DNA from: UBA4416 sp943362175
GTDB lineage: Bacteria > Bacteroidota > Bacteroidia > B-17B0 > Aurantibacillaceae
Length of the DNA: 64,000 nucleotides
Reading direction: 5' to 3'
Assembly: GCA_943362175.1 (NCBI GenBank)
Contig: CALRIU020000026.1
Span: 1 to 64,000, forward strand
Shown here piece by piece: positions 1 through 8,147 of this stretch. The notes below the pieces were generated by a model. It was not told where the DNA came from. It ran no database searches and was given only the letters and a program-made list of their open reading frames with translations. Each line of letters begins with the position of its first letter. The first letter of the stretch is position 1. A program made the translations under genes and the position numbers.

Positions 1-1
1 C

Positions 2-58
2 AACATTATGGTGAGCCAGGGAACACAACACAAATCCATTAAAGTCATCAGACAATAG
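2..58 (+). CDS. possible 3' end of an upstream gene
   Basis: The window opens inside sequence that reads without a stop in this frame and ends at TAG (56-58), giving a basic tail ending IKVIRQ. Another frame closes at position 42, so the frame is not certain. The strong hairpin that follows at 81-121 makes the end of a gene here plausible. It probably belongs to the same polysaccharide locus as the next genes, but nothing in so short a fragment identifies it. Confidence 0.3.
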   Translation, partial: NIMVSQGTQHKSIKVIRQ

Positions 59-80
59 AATCATCTGAATTTTTCTAAAA

Positions 81-121
81 GACAAAACGCATAGCTCCCG
101 AAAGGTGGCTATGCGTTTGTC
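81..121 (+). terminator. hairpin terminator or attenuator before the sugar transferase gene
   Basis: ACGCATAGC and GCTATGCGT face each other across a 12-base loop, and GACAAA/TTTGTC extends the stem with one bulged base. It lies between the presumed end of an upstream gene and the GTG start at 145. No long T run follows, so it may act as an attenuator or a processing site rather than a full terminator. Confidence 0.55.
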
Positions 122-144
122 GTATCATCTTCCATAGCATTGCC

Positions 145-1197
145 GTGGAGAACCATCGTCCCGTGAAACAACTTATTACAAAAAAATCCGGAGAGAAAGC
201 TTACGATTTCTTTAGCCGTTACGTGCATGTAGAATCGCCGGAAACCCTTGTCCTTTCAACAACCAACGAGTTCAATGTTGCGAACCATCCCCGTGAGTTC
301 CATAGCTTCATCAACCTCAGTAAAGTCAACAACATCCGTTACGTCAATAAATTTTTTGAGCAGGTCAATAACAGGCTTAAGAACGGCGATATGTTTATCT
401 GTTGTTTCGAAACCATCCAGGCCCGGAAGGAGAGGCACCGGATCGGAACGATCCCGGTGGTCAAAAGCATTTACTTCGCTTTCGAGTTTATCTTTCTGCG
501 CGTCTTTCCCAAAGTATGGGGCCTCAAAAAGATCTATTTTGCGATCACCCGCGGCCGGAACAGGCTGATCTCGAAAGCCGAAACCTTTGGAAGGCTTGCC
601 AGCTGTGGCTTCGACATCGTCGATTACCAGAGCGTCAATGGCCTGATGTACGTGGTCTCTAAAAAAGTAAAGGAGCCCCTGTTCGATATGAACCCGAGTT
701 ACGGGCTGTTGTATAAAATGCCGAGGCTGGGTAAGCATGGAAAAATTATTGGGGTGTATAAATTCCGGACCATGCATCCTTATGCCGAATACCTGCAGGA
801 TTATATCCTCAAAGTGCATGGCTATGCGGAGAGCGGTAAGCCTGCCAACGATTTCAGGCTGACGCCCTGGGGAAAGTACCTGAGGCGCTATTGGCTCGAC
901 GAGCTGCCGCAGCTCCTGAACCTGTTGAAAGGCGACCTGAAGCTGGTGGGCGTGAGGCCTATCGGGGCCCGCTATGCCGAAGATATTCCGAAAGACCTGA
1001 TGGAGCTGCGCCTGTCGCAGAAACCGGGTTGCATTCCGCCTTATGTGGCCCTGAATATGAAAGGCAGCGTGAGCGATGTGCTCGAGGCCGAACGCATTTA
1101 CCTGCATGAAAAATGCAGGCGTCCGTATACCACCGATACACGTTATTTTTTTAAAGCGATTTTTAATATTATTTTTAAGCGTAAAAGAAGCGCTTAA
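145..1197 (+). CDS. sugar transferase (monotopic phosphoglycosyl transferase) with atypical N-terminus
   Basis: The C-terminal half (about residues 185-300) is a bacterial sugar transferase domain of the WcaJ/PglC superfamily, which moves a sugar-1-phosphate from a nucleotide sugar to undecaprenyl phosphate. YKFRTM (205-210), the catalytic Asp-Glu pair in LDELPQ (251-256) and GDLKLVGVRP (263-272) are all present. The usual hydrophobic segment ending in SPGP just before the domain is missing. The first 175 residues instead resemble the tail of a class I methyltransferase (inference), with one hydrophobic stretch near 104-126. The start is GTG with no clear ribosome site. It lies 5 bases before the next sugar transferase gene and is probably cotranscribed with it. 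Confidence 0.8.
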   Translation: MENHRPVKQLITKKSGEKAYDFFSRYVHVESPETLVLSTTNEFNVANHPREFHSFINLSKVNNIRYVNKFFEQVNNRLKNGDMFICCFETIQARKERHRIGTIPVVKSIYFAFEFIFLRVFPKVWGLKKIYFAITRGRNRLISKAETFGRLASCGFDIVDYQSVNGLMYVVSKKVKEPLFDMNPSYGLLYKMPRLGKHGKIIGVYKFRTMHPYAEYLQDYILKVHGYAESGKPANDFRLTPWGKYLRRYWLDELPQLLNLLKGDLKLVGVRPIGARYAEDIPKDLMELRLSQKPGCIPPYVALNMKGSVSDVLEAERIYLHEKCRRPYTTDTRYFFKAIFNIIFKRKRSA

Positions 1198-1202
1198 GTC
1201 TC

Positions 1203-2609
1203 ATGTCCAGAAAAAGGAGAAGTGATTACATTTATGGTTACTCCCGTTACATAAAGCTCTTCGGGCTTTTACTGGACCTGGTGTTGCTGAATGTGTCCTA
1301 TGTCTGCTCTTACTTTATCAGTAACGAGCGCTTCTCGGAGCTTGGCTCACAGGATGCGAGAACCGTTCTGGTCTTCTCAAACATCATCTGGTGTTTCCTG
1401 GCAAGCTATTTTCATGCTTACCGTTTTCTGAGGATGGAGCCCATCGAGCGGATCCTTGTGCGCAACTTCCGCCTGGTGTTCTACCTCATGGCATTGGTAT
1501 TTGTGATTATTGTAGGCCTTAAGTACAACGATGTGTCGCGTACGCGGCTCCTGGCCTTTAGCAGCCTGGTGTTTGTAACGACCACGCTTGGCCGCATCGG
1601 CTTTGTCACCATCCTGAAAAACCTCCGGCGCAAGGGCTATAACTTCCGTAACGTGGTGATCATCGGTGCCGGCAAAACCGCCTCCGACATCCGTGAAACG
1701 CTGTCGGGTGATTTGAGCTACGGCTACCGCGTACTTGGCTTTTTTGATAATGAGCTGCAGGGCCCCGAGGTATTAGGAAAGGTTGAAGAGGCGATTGCGT
1801 ATATTTCTACAAACCCGGTGCATGAGATTTATATGGCCATGCAAAATTACGATTCGCCCGAAGTGCGTGAGCTTACCAGCTACTGCGAGCGCAATTTCAT
1901 CCGCATCCGCTTTGTGCCCGACTTCCGGAACTTTACCAAAAGCCGGAAGGTGGAAGTGAGCTTCTACGGCAGCATCCCCGTGATGTCGCTGCGCAAGGAG
2001 CCCCTGGAGTATCCGCTGAACCGTATTCTGAAATACGGCTTTGATGTGATCTTCACGGCTATCCTTTTTGTTACGATCTTCTGGTGGCTCTTTCCTGTGT
2101 TGATCGTGCTGGTAAAGCTCAGCTCTCCCGGCCCGGTGTTTTTCAGGCAGCAGCGCTCCGGAAAAAATAACCGCACCTTCTGGTGCTATAAGTTCAGGAC
2201 CATGACGGTGAATAGCCTTTCCGATGAGCTACAGGCAACCAAGGATGACGTACGGATCACCGCCATCGGGAAGGTCCTTCGTAAAACAAGCCTCGATGAG
2301 CTGCCGCAGTTTATCAATGTGCTCAAAGGCGACATGTCGATTGTAGGGCCGCGGCCCCACATGCTGAAGCACACCGAGGAATATTCGGAACTCATCAATA
2401 ACTACCTGGTGAGGCATTTCGCCAAGACCGGCATTACCGGCTGGGCCCAGGTCAACGGCTTCAGGGGAGAGACGAAGAATGTGGAGGAGATGGAAAAGCG
2501 CGTGGAGTTCGATATCTGGTACATCGAGAACTGGTCTTTCCTGCTCGATATGAAGATCATTTTCAGGACACTGACCCTGGTGATCTTTAAAGATAAGAAT
2601 GCGTTTTAG
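1203..2609 (+). CDS. undecaprenyl-phosphate sugar phosphotransferase (WcaJ-like)
   Basis: This is a polyprenyl glycosylphosphotransferase that starts exopolysaccharide repeat-unit assembly at the inner membrane. About four membrane segments lie between residues 19 and 136. A CoA-binding-3-like Rossmann region follows (VVIIGAGKTA, 151-160), then a membrane hairpin near 280-305 ending in SPGP (308-311). The catalytic domain carries YKFRTM (329-334), SLDELPQ with the Asp-Glu dyad (365-366) and VGPRPHM (381-387). Length (468 aa) is normal for the family. The sugar cannot be inferred. It follows the previous sugar transferase by 5 bases and ends before a terminator, so the two probably form one transcript. 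Confidence 0.93.
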   Translation: MSRKRRSDYIYGYSRYIKLFGLLLDLVLLNVSYVCSYFISNERFSELGSQDARTVLVFSNIIWCFLASYFHAYRFLRMEPIERILVRNFRLVFYLMALVFVIIVGLKYNDVSRTRLLAFSSLVFVTTTLGRIGFVTILKNLRRKGYNFRNVVIIGAGKTASDIRETLSGDLSYGYRVLGFFDNELQGPEVLGKVEEAIAYISTNPVHEIYMAMQNYDSPEVRELTSYCERNFIRIRFVPDFRNFTKSRKVEVSFYGSIPVMSLRKEPLEYPLNRILKYGFDVIFTAILFVTIFWWLFPVLIVLVKLSSPGPVFFRQQRSGKNNRTFWCYKFRTMTVNSLSDELQATKDDVRITAIGKVLRKTSLDELPQFINVLKGDMSIVGPRPHMLKHTEEYSELINNYLVRHFAKTGITGWAQVNGFRGETKNVEEMEKRVEFDIWYIENWSFLLDMKIIFRTLTLVIFKDKNAF

Positions 2610-2669
2610 CCAGTGAGATCCTGATTTTGAAAGGCTTTACCCACATCAAAATCCGCTGGTCGAACGATT

Positions 2670-2695
2670 CCCGTCGCCTGACGGGATCTGTTTTT
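2670..2695 (+). terminator. rho-independent terminator after the WcaJ-like gene
   Basis: CCCGTC (2670-2675) and GACGGG (2680-2685) form a stem with a GCCT loop, with a short T run at 2691-2695. It lies 60 bases after the stop codon and separates the transferase pair from the export genes. Confidence 0.6.
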
Positions 2696-2722
2696 AAGAA
2701 GAAACCAGGCAAAGAATCATGC

Positions 2723-2818
2723 GGGCGCCCGGGCGGGCTGTTTCGACTCGCTCTTTGATGGCCCTCCGGGACAATCAAAGGAGCTCAGACAGACCGAAAC
2801 ATCCCTGGCGCAGGGTTC
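2723..2818 (+). repeat. dispersed intergenic repeat, copy A
   Basis: A block of about 96 bases begins GGGCGCC, contains CGACTCGCTCTT, CGGGACAA and CAAAGGAGCTCAGACA, and ends TCCCTGGCGC-x-GGGTTC. The same order of blocks occurs in inverted orientation at 49039-49133, with only scattered differences and small gaps. It carries no reading frame of its own. The rest of the gap 2610-2916 holds the terminator before it and the promoter after it. Confidence 0.75.
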
Positions 2819-2891
2819 CTTCACCGCTCAGGGATTATCCCCTGATTTCTGCCGATCACGTTTTTCATGGCTTTAACCGGTATTTTTTTTA

Positions 2892-2899
2892 TATTTTTG
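2892..2899 (+). promoter_or_regulatory. Bacteroidota -7 element for the wza/wzc-like genes
   Basis: TATTTTTG matches the TAnnTTTG element of the Bacteroidota housekeeping sigma factor. It lies 17 bases before the ATG at 2917. No good TTG is visible at the expected upstream spacing. Confidence 0.5.
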
Positions 2900-2916
2900 C
2901 CTCTTAAATAGACATT

Positions 2917-3714
2917 ATGCGCCTGTTGAGGAAACAACCCTCTTTATCATCTTATGTATTGCCCCTGTTGCTGGCTCTATGCCTGAGCGCCTGTGTGTCT
3001 AAAAAGAAGATGGTGTATTTCAATTCCGCGGAAGCCATTAAACATGCGGAGACCAATAAAACCTATACGCCGGTTTTACGGAAGGACGATTTGCTGGCAG
3101 TGACGGTTTCCGGGATCGACCCGGATGCGGTGAAGCCCTTTAATCTGCCCATTAACAGTATGAATAATAACCTGGCCGGCTACACGTCCGGTCTGCCGAG
3201 CCTCACGGGCTACCTCGTCGATTCGGAAGGAAACATCGACATGCTGGTGATCGGGAAAGTAAAACTGGCGGGGCTCAACCGCATGGAAGCGACCGAGCTG
3301 ATCCGTGAGAAGCTGAAGTCCTACCTCAGCAACCCGATCGTCAATATCCGCATTCTCAATTTTAAAGTAACGGTGCTGGGCGAGGTAAGAAACCCCGGAA
3401 CATTCACCATCCCCAATGAGCGCATCTCCCTGCCCGAAGCGCTGGGACTGGCCGGAGACCTCAACATCACCGCCCGCCGCAAAAATGTGCTGGTGATCCG
3501 CGATGTGGACGGACAAAAGACAGAGACCAGGGTCGACCTCACCTCGAAGGAATTATTTTCATCGCCGGTATTTTATCTTAACCAAAACGACATTGTGTAT
3601 GTAGAGCCCAACCGGGCGCGCATCAATTCCTCGGCAGTGAATACCGCCAACGTGGGGATCATCATTTCGGTGATCTCATTATTAACGACCATCGCCGTCT
3701 TAATTTCCAGGTAA
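2917..3714 (+). CDS. polysaccharide export outer-membrane lipoprotein (Wza-like)
   Basis: The protein forms the outer-membrane exit channel for exopolysaccharide. A lipoprotein signal peptide ends at LSAC (Cys26). It is followed by the poly-export domain (about 45-140) and at least one SLBB domain (about 150-235, including VTVLGEVRNPGTF). A hydrophobic helix near the C-terminus (about 245-263) probably crosses the outer membrane, as in Wza. At 265 aa it is shorter than enterobacterial Wza (about 380 aa), as is usual for Bacteroidota. It is one base apart from the Wzc-like gene, so the two are certainly an operon. Confidence 0.92.
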   Translation: MRLLRKQPSLSSYVLPLLLALCLSACVSKKKMVYFNSAEAIKHAETNKTYTPVLRKDDLLAVTVSGIDPDAVKPFNLPINSMNNNLAGYTSGLPSLTGYLVDSEGNIDMLVIGKVKLAGLNRMEATELIREKLKSYLSNPIVNIRILNFKVTVLGEVRNPGTFTIPNERISLPEALGLAGDLNITARRKNVLVIRDVDGQKTETRVDLTSKELFSSPVFYLNQNDIVYVEPNRARINSSAVNTANVGIIISVISLLTTIAVLISR

Positions 3715-3715
3715 T

Positions 3716-6070
3716 ATGGAGCAGGAGCATTATAATTTTTCAATAGAGGACAACCAGGAAGGGAATGTAAAAGATCTTCTGCTGCGTTACCTGCGCAACT
3801 GGAAATGGTTTGCCCTGAGCGTGGCGATTTGCCTGGTCCTGGGCTTTGTGTACCTGCGTTACCAGGCTCCGGTGTACGAGGTCAATGCGACCATCCTTAT
3901 CAAGGACGACAAGAAAGGCGCTGTATCGTCGGAGCTGTCGGCCTTCGAGGATCTGGGAATTTTCAACAGCAACAATAACATTGACAATGAGATCGAGATC
4001 CTCAAATCGCGTTCCCTGATGCGGAGGGTGGTCAATGAGCTGAAGCTGAATAGCCGTTACTTTTCCTACGGGCGCCCCATCGAGCATGAGCGTTTTTCCA
4101 ATACACCTGTTCTGGTGGGATACAGCGTGCAGGATACCTTGCACTCCTTCGAAGGAAACTGGCTGCTGAATCCCGAGTCGGAGCGCGGGTTTACGCTCAG
4201 TAAAGGAGAAACGGAAGAGGTAATCGGCAAGTATCATTTCGGCGATAGCATCAGCACAGAGCAGGGAAAGATTGTGTTTACAACAACCCCCTTTTTCAGC
4301 AGCTCATACCTCAATAAGAACTTCAGGATTGTAATATCCCCGCTTGATAACGTGGTGGATGCTTACCTCAATGCCCTGAAAGTGGAGCCGGTCAGTAAAA
4401 ATTCAAATGCCATTGTGATCAGCCTGCGCGACCCCTTACCGGACAAGGCGAAGTCGATCGTCGATAACCTGATCAGGCAGCATAACCTGGATGCGATCGA
4501 GGACAAGAACGAGGTGAGCAGGAATACAGCCAATTTCATCAGCGAGCGGATCAAGTACATTACCACAGAGCTCTCGGATGTAGAAGCCGAAGCGGAAGAT
4601 TTTAAAACAAAAAATAAATTAACGGACATTACGTCGGAAGCGGAGCTGTTCCTGAAAACCGGCAGCGAGAGCGAAATGAGCCTGGTAGAGGCGGGTACAC
4701 AACTGATGCTTGTGAACTATATGTATGACGATTTGCAGAAAAGAACAAATCCGGCTGACCTTATTCCTGCTAATTTAGGTTTGCAGGATCCTGCTATTGC
4801 TTCTACGATCAATGATTATAATAAGATCGTGCTGGACCGCAACCGCATTCTGAAAAATGCCGGTGATAAAAATCCGGTGATCGAAAACATCGACTCTCAG
4901 TTGCTGGGAATAAGGGCCAGCCTGAAAGAAAGCCTTGCCAACTTAAAAACAGCCCTGGTCATTAAGATGAGAGAGCTGAATAAGCAGGAAGGAGGCATCA
5001 ACTCCAAGATCGCTTCTGTGCCAAGGTATGAGCGAGAGTTCAGGATCATCCAACGGCAGCAGCAAATCAAGGAAGCGCTGTACCTGTACCTGTTGCAAAA
5101 AAGAGAAGAAACCAATATTGCCCTGGCGGTGACCGTTTCAAATACCAAGATCATAGACGCTGCGCATAGTAATGGCCGCATGGTAGCGCCGAAGAGGCAG
5201 GTCATTTACCTCTTGTCCCTTTTGTTGGGCGTTCTGCTGCCGGTATTATACTTTTACCTGGCCGACCTGCTCGACACCAGGGTGCATGGCAAAAAAGACA
5301 TCGATAAGCTGAAGCTGCCATTCCTCGGAGATATTCCGTTAAGCGATTCCAAAAATAAGATCGTGGTTTCGAGGAACGATAATTCTGGCATTGCCGAAGC
5401 CTTTCGCCTGTTGCGGACGAATGTTGATTTTATGCTGGGCTCAGACCGCACTTCCGGCAAAACGGTATTTGTAACATCCACTATCGGCCAGGAAGGAAAG
5501 TCCTTTGTGGGATTAAACCTGGCGGCGAGCCTCGCCATTTCGGGGAAGAAGACCCTGCTTGTGGGCATGGACCTAAGAGCACCGAAGATTCTGAAGTACC
5601 TGAACCTGGAAGACAAAAAAGGGCTCACCAACCTTGTCATGAGCGGGAACATGAACGCTTCGGATTATATTTTCAGCTTACCGGAGCTGGAAGGCCTCGA
5701 TATCCTGCCCTCCGGATCGATCCCTCCGAACCCCGCAGAGTTATTGATGGACCCGCGGATCAGGGAATTGTTCGACCTGTTGAAACAGCAGTACGATTAC
5801 ATCGTGGTAGATACAGCCCCGGTGGGGATGGTCACCGATACGCTGCTGCTGAATGCCTATGCCGATGCCTTTGTGTATGTGGTGCGTGCCAATTACCTCG
5901 ATAAGCGACTCCTGAGCATTGCCGAAACGGTATTCAAAGAAAAGCGCCTGTCGAATATGGCGATACTCATCAACGGCTCCGATCATTCCAAAGGCTATGG
6001 TTATGGCTACGGGTATGGCGGCTACGGCTACGGAGCCGATAAGCCGCGCCGGTGGTGGCAAAGAAAATAA
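3716..6070 (+). CDS. polysaccharide copolymerase / bacterial tyrosine kinase (Wzc-like)
   Basis: This inner-membrane protein controls export and chain length together with the Wza-like lipoprotein. Order of parts: Wzz domain with a first membrane helix at about 32-50, a long periplasmic coiled-coil region, a second helix at about 495-518, then a cytoplasmic BY-kinase domain. Walker A (GQEGKS, about 590), Walker A' (LLVGMDLR, about 615) and Walker B (YIVVDTAP, about 695) are intact. The tail is a run of alternating Tyr and Gly before a basic end (about 757-784). That is the tyrosine cluster expected for autophosphorylation. Length (784 aa) is typical. A bidirectional terminator follows. Confidence 0.94.
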   Translation: MEQEHYNFSIEDNQEGNVKDLLLRYLRNWKWFALSVAICLVLGFVYLRYQAPVYEVNATILIKDDKKGAVSSELSAFEDLGIFNSNNNIDNEIEILKSRSLMRRVVNELKLNSRYFSYGRPIEHERFSNTPVLVGYSVQDTLHSFEGNWLLNPESERGFTLSKGETEEVIGKYHFGDSISTEQGKIVFTTTPFFSSSYLNKNFRIVISPLDNVVDAYLNALKVEPVSKNSNAIVISLRDPLPDKAKSIVDNLIRQHNLDAIEDKNEVSRNTANFISERIKYITTELSDVEAEAEDFKTKNKLTDITSEAELFLKTGSESEMSLVEAGTQLMLVNYMYDDLQKRTNPADLIPANLGLQDPAIASTINDYNKIVLDRNRILKNAGDKNPVIENIDSQLLGIRASLKESLANLKTALVIKMRELNKQEGGINSKIASVPRYEREFRIIQRQQQIKEALYLYLLQKREETNIALAVTVSNTKIIDAAHSNGRMVAPKRQVIYLLSLLLGVLLPVLYFYLADLLDTRVHGKKDIDKLKLPFLGDIPLSDSKNKIVVSRNDNSGIAEAFRLLRTNVDFMLGSDRTSGKTVFVTSTIGQEGKSFVGLNLAASLAISGKKTLLVGMDLRAPKILKYLNLEDKKGLTNLVMSGNMNASDYIFSLPELEGLDILPSGSIPPNPAELLMDPRIRELFDLLKQQYDYIVVDTAPVGMVTDTLLLNAYADAFVYVVRANYLDKRLLSIAETVFKEKRLSNMAILINGSDHSKGYGYGYGYGGYGYGADKPRRWWQRK

Positions 6071-6080
6071 TACCTGAAAT

Positions 6081-6115
6081 AAAAAATCCCATCATGCATA
6101 TGATGGGATTTTTTT
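6081..6115. terminator. bidirectional terminator between wzc-like and ompA-like genes
   Basis: TCCCATCAT (6087-6095) pairs perfectly with ATGATGGGA (6100-6108) across a GCAT loop. A runs on the left and T runs on the right extend the stem. It sits between two convergent genes and can stop transcription from both sides. Confidence 0.9.
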
Positions 6116-6134
6116 ATGGTATCGTCTTACAATC

Positions 6135-7283
6135 TTATTTGGTTTTAGCTTTTGGTTTGGCTTTCGCTTTAGCAGCAGTAGGCGCAGAGCCTACTTTGAT
6201 CTCCACGCGCCTGTTTTTCGCTCTTCCTTCTTCCACCTCGTTATTGGCAATAGGATAGGCTGAGCCAAAAGCCTGGGTGGAAATGCGCTTGATATCTACT
6301 TTCTTGGATACCAGGTAGTTCTTTACCACATCGGCCCTTTCCTGCGATAGTTTCATGTTCACCGCATCCGTGCCGGAATTATCGGCATGCCCGTTGATCA
6401 CAAATTTTACTTTCGGAAATTTTTTCATTTGCACGATCAACGCGTCCAGCCCGCGGTAAGCCTCTTCATCCAGCGTGGCATCGTTGGTTTTGAAATTAAT
6501 GAACTTCAGGTATTTCGATATGAGGTTTCCATCATAGAGCTGCAGGTCCGTATCCATGTCCTGTGGTTTGGATTTGAGCGCATCAAAGATCTTTTCGAGC
6601 TCGTTGAATTTTTTCTGCAGGTCGGCAACCTTGTTCTCGCAGGCTTTGGCATCTGCTTTCAGCTTTTCATAATTGGTTTTAATGCTGTTGATTTTGGCCA
6701 CGGGATCGCTTACCGCTTGTGTGGTGCCGCCACCGGAGCCACCGCTGCTGACCATGCCTGTGCCTTCTGTGCTCAGCTGTGCCTGCTCGGCATCACTAAG
6801 CTTGTAGTCGTAAGCTTCGCCCGCCTTGGAAATGGTATTCACCGTTTGCCCTTTGCAGTCGAAGATGATGAGCTTGCCGGCTTCTGTCACTTTGGTATCT
6901 TCGGTGCTTATTTTGAAGCTGTAGTGTGCGGCAGGATCCACATTCTGGAAGTTGAAGTTACCGTTGTTGGCGGTTTTCTGGCTGATCACAGTTCCATTCT
7001 CACTGACCAGCATCAGCGTAATATCTGTAATCGGGAAGCGCGCCTTGTTAAGGCCTGTGAGCTTGCCGCAAATGTTGATGGCTTTCACCGAAGTCACAGG
7101 AGTTGCTGCTGCAGGCGGAGCCTCATCGATGCCCGCTAAGGCCAGCTTCACCAGCGAGTCGCGTTTTTCCAGCTCGGTCATATAGTCCGAAATCTTAATG
7201 ACCTGCTCGTCGCTGTATACCGTCTGGGCAAAGCCCTTCAGCCAGGTGACAGCAAGTAATAGTGTAAATAAAAAAATCCTCAT
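6135..7283 (-). CDS. OmpA-family outer-membrane protein with regulatory-like domain
   Basis: A signal peptide (about 1-20, ending FAQ) is followed by a beta-sandwich region resembling carboxypeptidase-type regulatory domains (about 65-165) and a Gly/Ser linker. A coiled coil comes next (about 195-245), then an OmpA peptidoglycan-binding domain (about 265-365) with INGHADNSG and the NRRVEI end. The tail is Lys/Ala rich. It probably tethers the outer membrane to peptidoglycan. It starts 18 bases after the barrel-like gene upstream on the minus strand, so it is likely cotranscribed. Its segment around AGKLIIFDCKGQ matches a segment of the TPR-OmpA protein at 50192-52672, so the two share a module. 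Confidence 0.88.
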   Translation of the reverse strand: MRIFLFTLLLAVTWLKGFAQTVYSDEQVIKISDYMTELEKRDSLVKLALAGIDEAPPAAATPVTSVKAINICGKLTGLNKARFPITDITLMLVSENGTVISQKTANNGNFNFQNVDPAAHYSFKISTEDTKVTEAGKLIIFDCKGQTVNTISKAGEAYDYKLSDAEQAQLSTEGTGMVSSGGSGGGTTQAVSDPVAKINSIKTNYEKLKADAKACENKVADLQKKFNELEKIFDALKSKPQDMDTDLQLYDGNLISKYLKFINFKTNDATLDEEAYRGLDALIVQMKKFPKVKFVINGHADNSGTDAVNMKLSQERADVVKNYLVSKKVDIKRISTQAFGSAYPIANNEVEEGRAKNRRVEIKVGSAPTAAKAKAKPKAKTK

Positions 7284-7301
7284 GGCAATAAAATAAGATG
7301 G

Positions 7302-8030
7302 TTACGTGTCGTATGTTTTTTTAATATGAAGTCGGGCAGCTTTCAGGCGCTTGTGGTTGCCGCTGAATTTCCAGATCAGGCCCGCCGAGTGCTGTAAATA
7401 ATTGGAGCCGGTTTTCAGGATCGGAGAGGTGAGTCCGAATTTTCCCGATCCCTGGATGTTAAAGCCCAGCACATGGTCAATGGCCCAGATATTAAAGCCG
7501 AAGCCTGCATTTAAGGTCGCGATGTTTTTGTATTTAGATACTGTACGCATGGTATAGCCGAAGCCTGAGAAGAGGTAAGGCTCTATCCTGTACAGTTTGG
7601 TGAGGGTTTTTTTACCATTGAGGTCCACGGAGAAAAGAGTCCCCGCATTGGTGAAAACGGCGTTGTTGATAGTCTTCCCGGCTTTGAGGCTGTTATAGGT
7701 CAGGGCAAGCTCGATGCTCCAGTTGTACCTGCATTCTTTTTCGATGGCCAGCTTTGCAGAAGGGAAAATGTTCCAGGCGTTTTTAGCATCAAACACCTTA
7801 TTGAAAGGTTTTCCGTCATCGTCCACCACGCTGCCACCCCCCTGGAGAATCCAGGGAGTTTTGGTGATGAAGTGCTTAAACCCCTGTTTGGGTCCGTAGG
7901 ATGGCACCAGGTAGGGGTGGATGTTCTTTTTTTGCGCGAAAGCACTCCCTGTGGCATAACACAGGCAAAAGGCTGCCAGCAGGAGGCTGAAATATCTGAA
8001 GCCAAAGGGGCTTTTCAATCTTTTCTGCAA
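7302..8030 (-). CDS. secreted barrel-like protein, paralogue 1
   Basis: The function is unknown. A signal peptide (about 1-33, ending AFA) is followed by a chain of short amphipathic strands rich in aromatic residues and glycine, as in small outer-membrane beta-barrels. The product aligns over most of its length with the next gene upstream: both contain VxDDDGKPFNKxFDA, GKTxNN and NYLQHS near the same positions. The two therefore arose by tandem duplication. This copy is followed by the OmpA gene after 18 bases, which suggests a joint envelope role (inference). Confidence 0.7.
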   Translation of the reverse strand: MQKRLKSPFGFRYFSLLLAAFCLCYATGSAFAQKKNIHPYLVPSYGPKQGFKHFITKTPWILQGGGSVVDDDGKPFNKVFDAKNAWNIFPSAKLAIEKECRYNWSIELALTYNSLKAGKTINNAVFTNAGTLFSVDLNGKKTLTKLYRIEPYLFSGFGYTMRTVSKYKNIATLNAGFGFNIWAIDHVLGFNIQGSGKFGLTSPILKTGSNYLQHSAGLIWKFSGNHKRLKAARLHIKKTYDT

Positions 8031-8147
8031 AGTGATAGGCGTAGTTTTTTAACAAGTATACTGCTTTTTTTTAACATCCTCAAAGCGGGAGGCGTTAAAA
8101 AACATCGGGAAAGGCTTTAGAATCGGGTAAACAGAGAAGAAGGCGTC

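Noticed and set aside
256..1107. Long minus-strand open frame opposite the first sugar transferase
   Set aside because: It is a shadow of the coding strand. The plus frame has all catalytic motifs and the minus product matches nothing recognisable.
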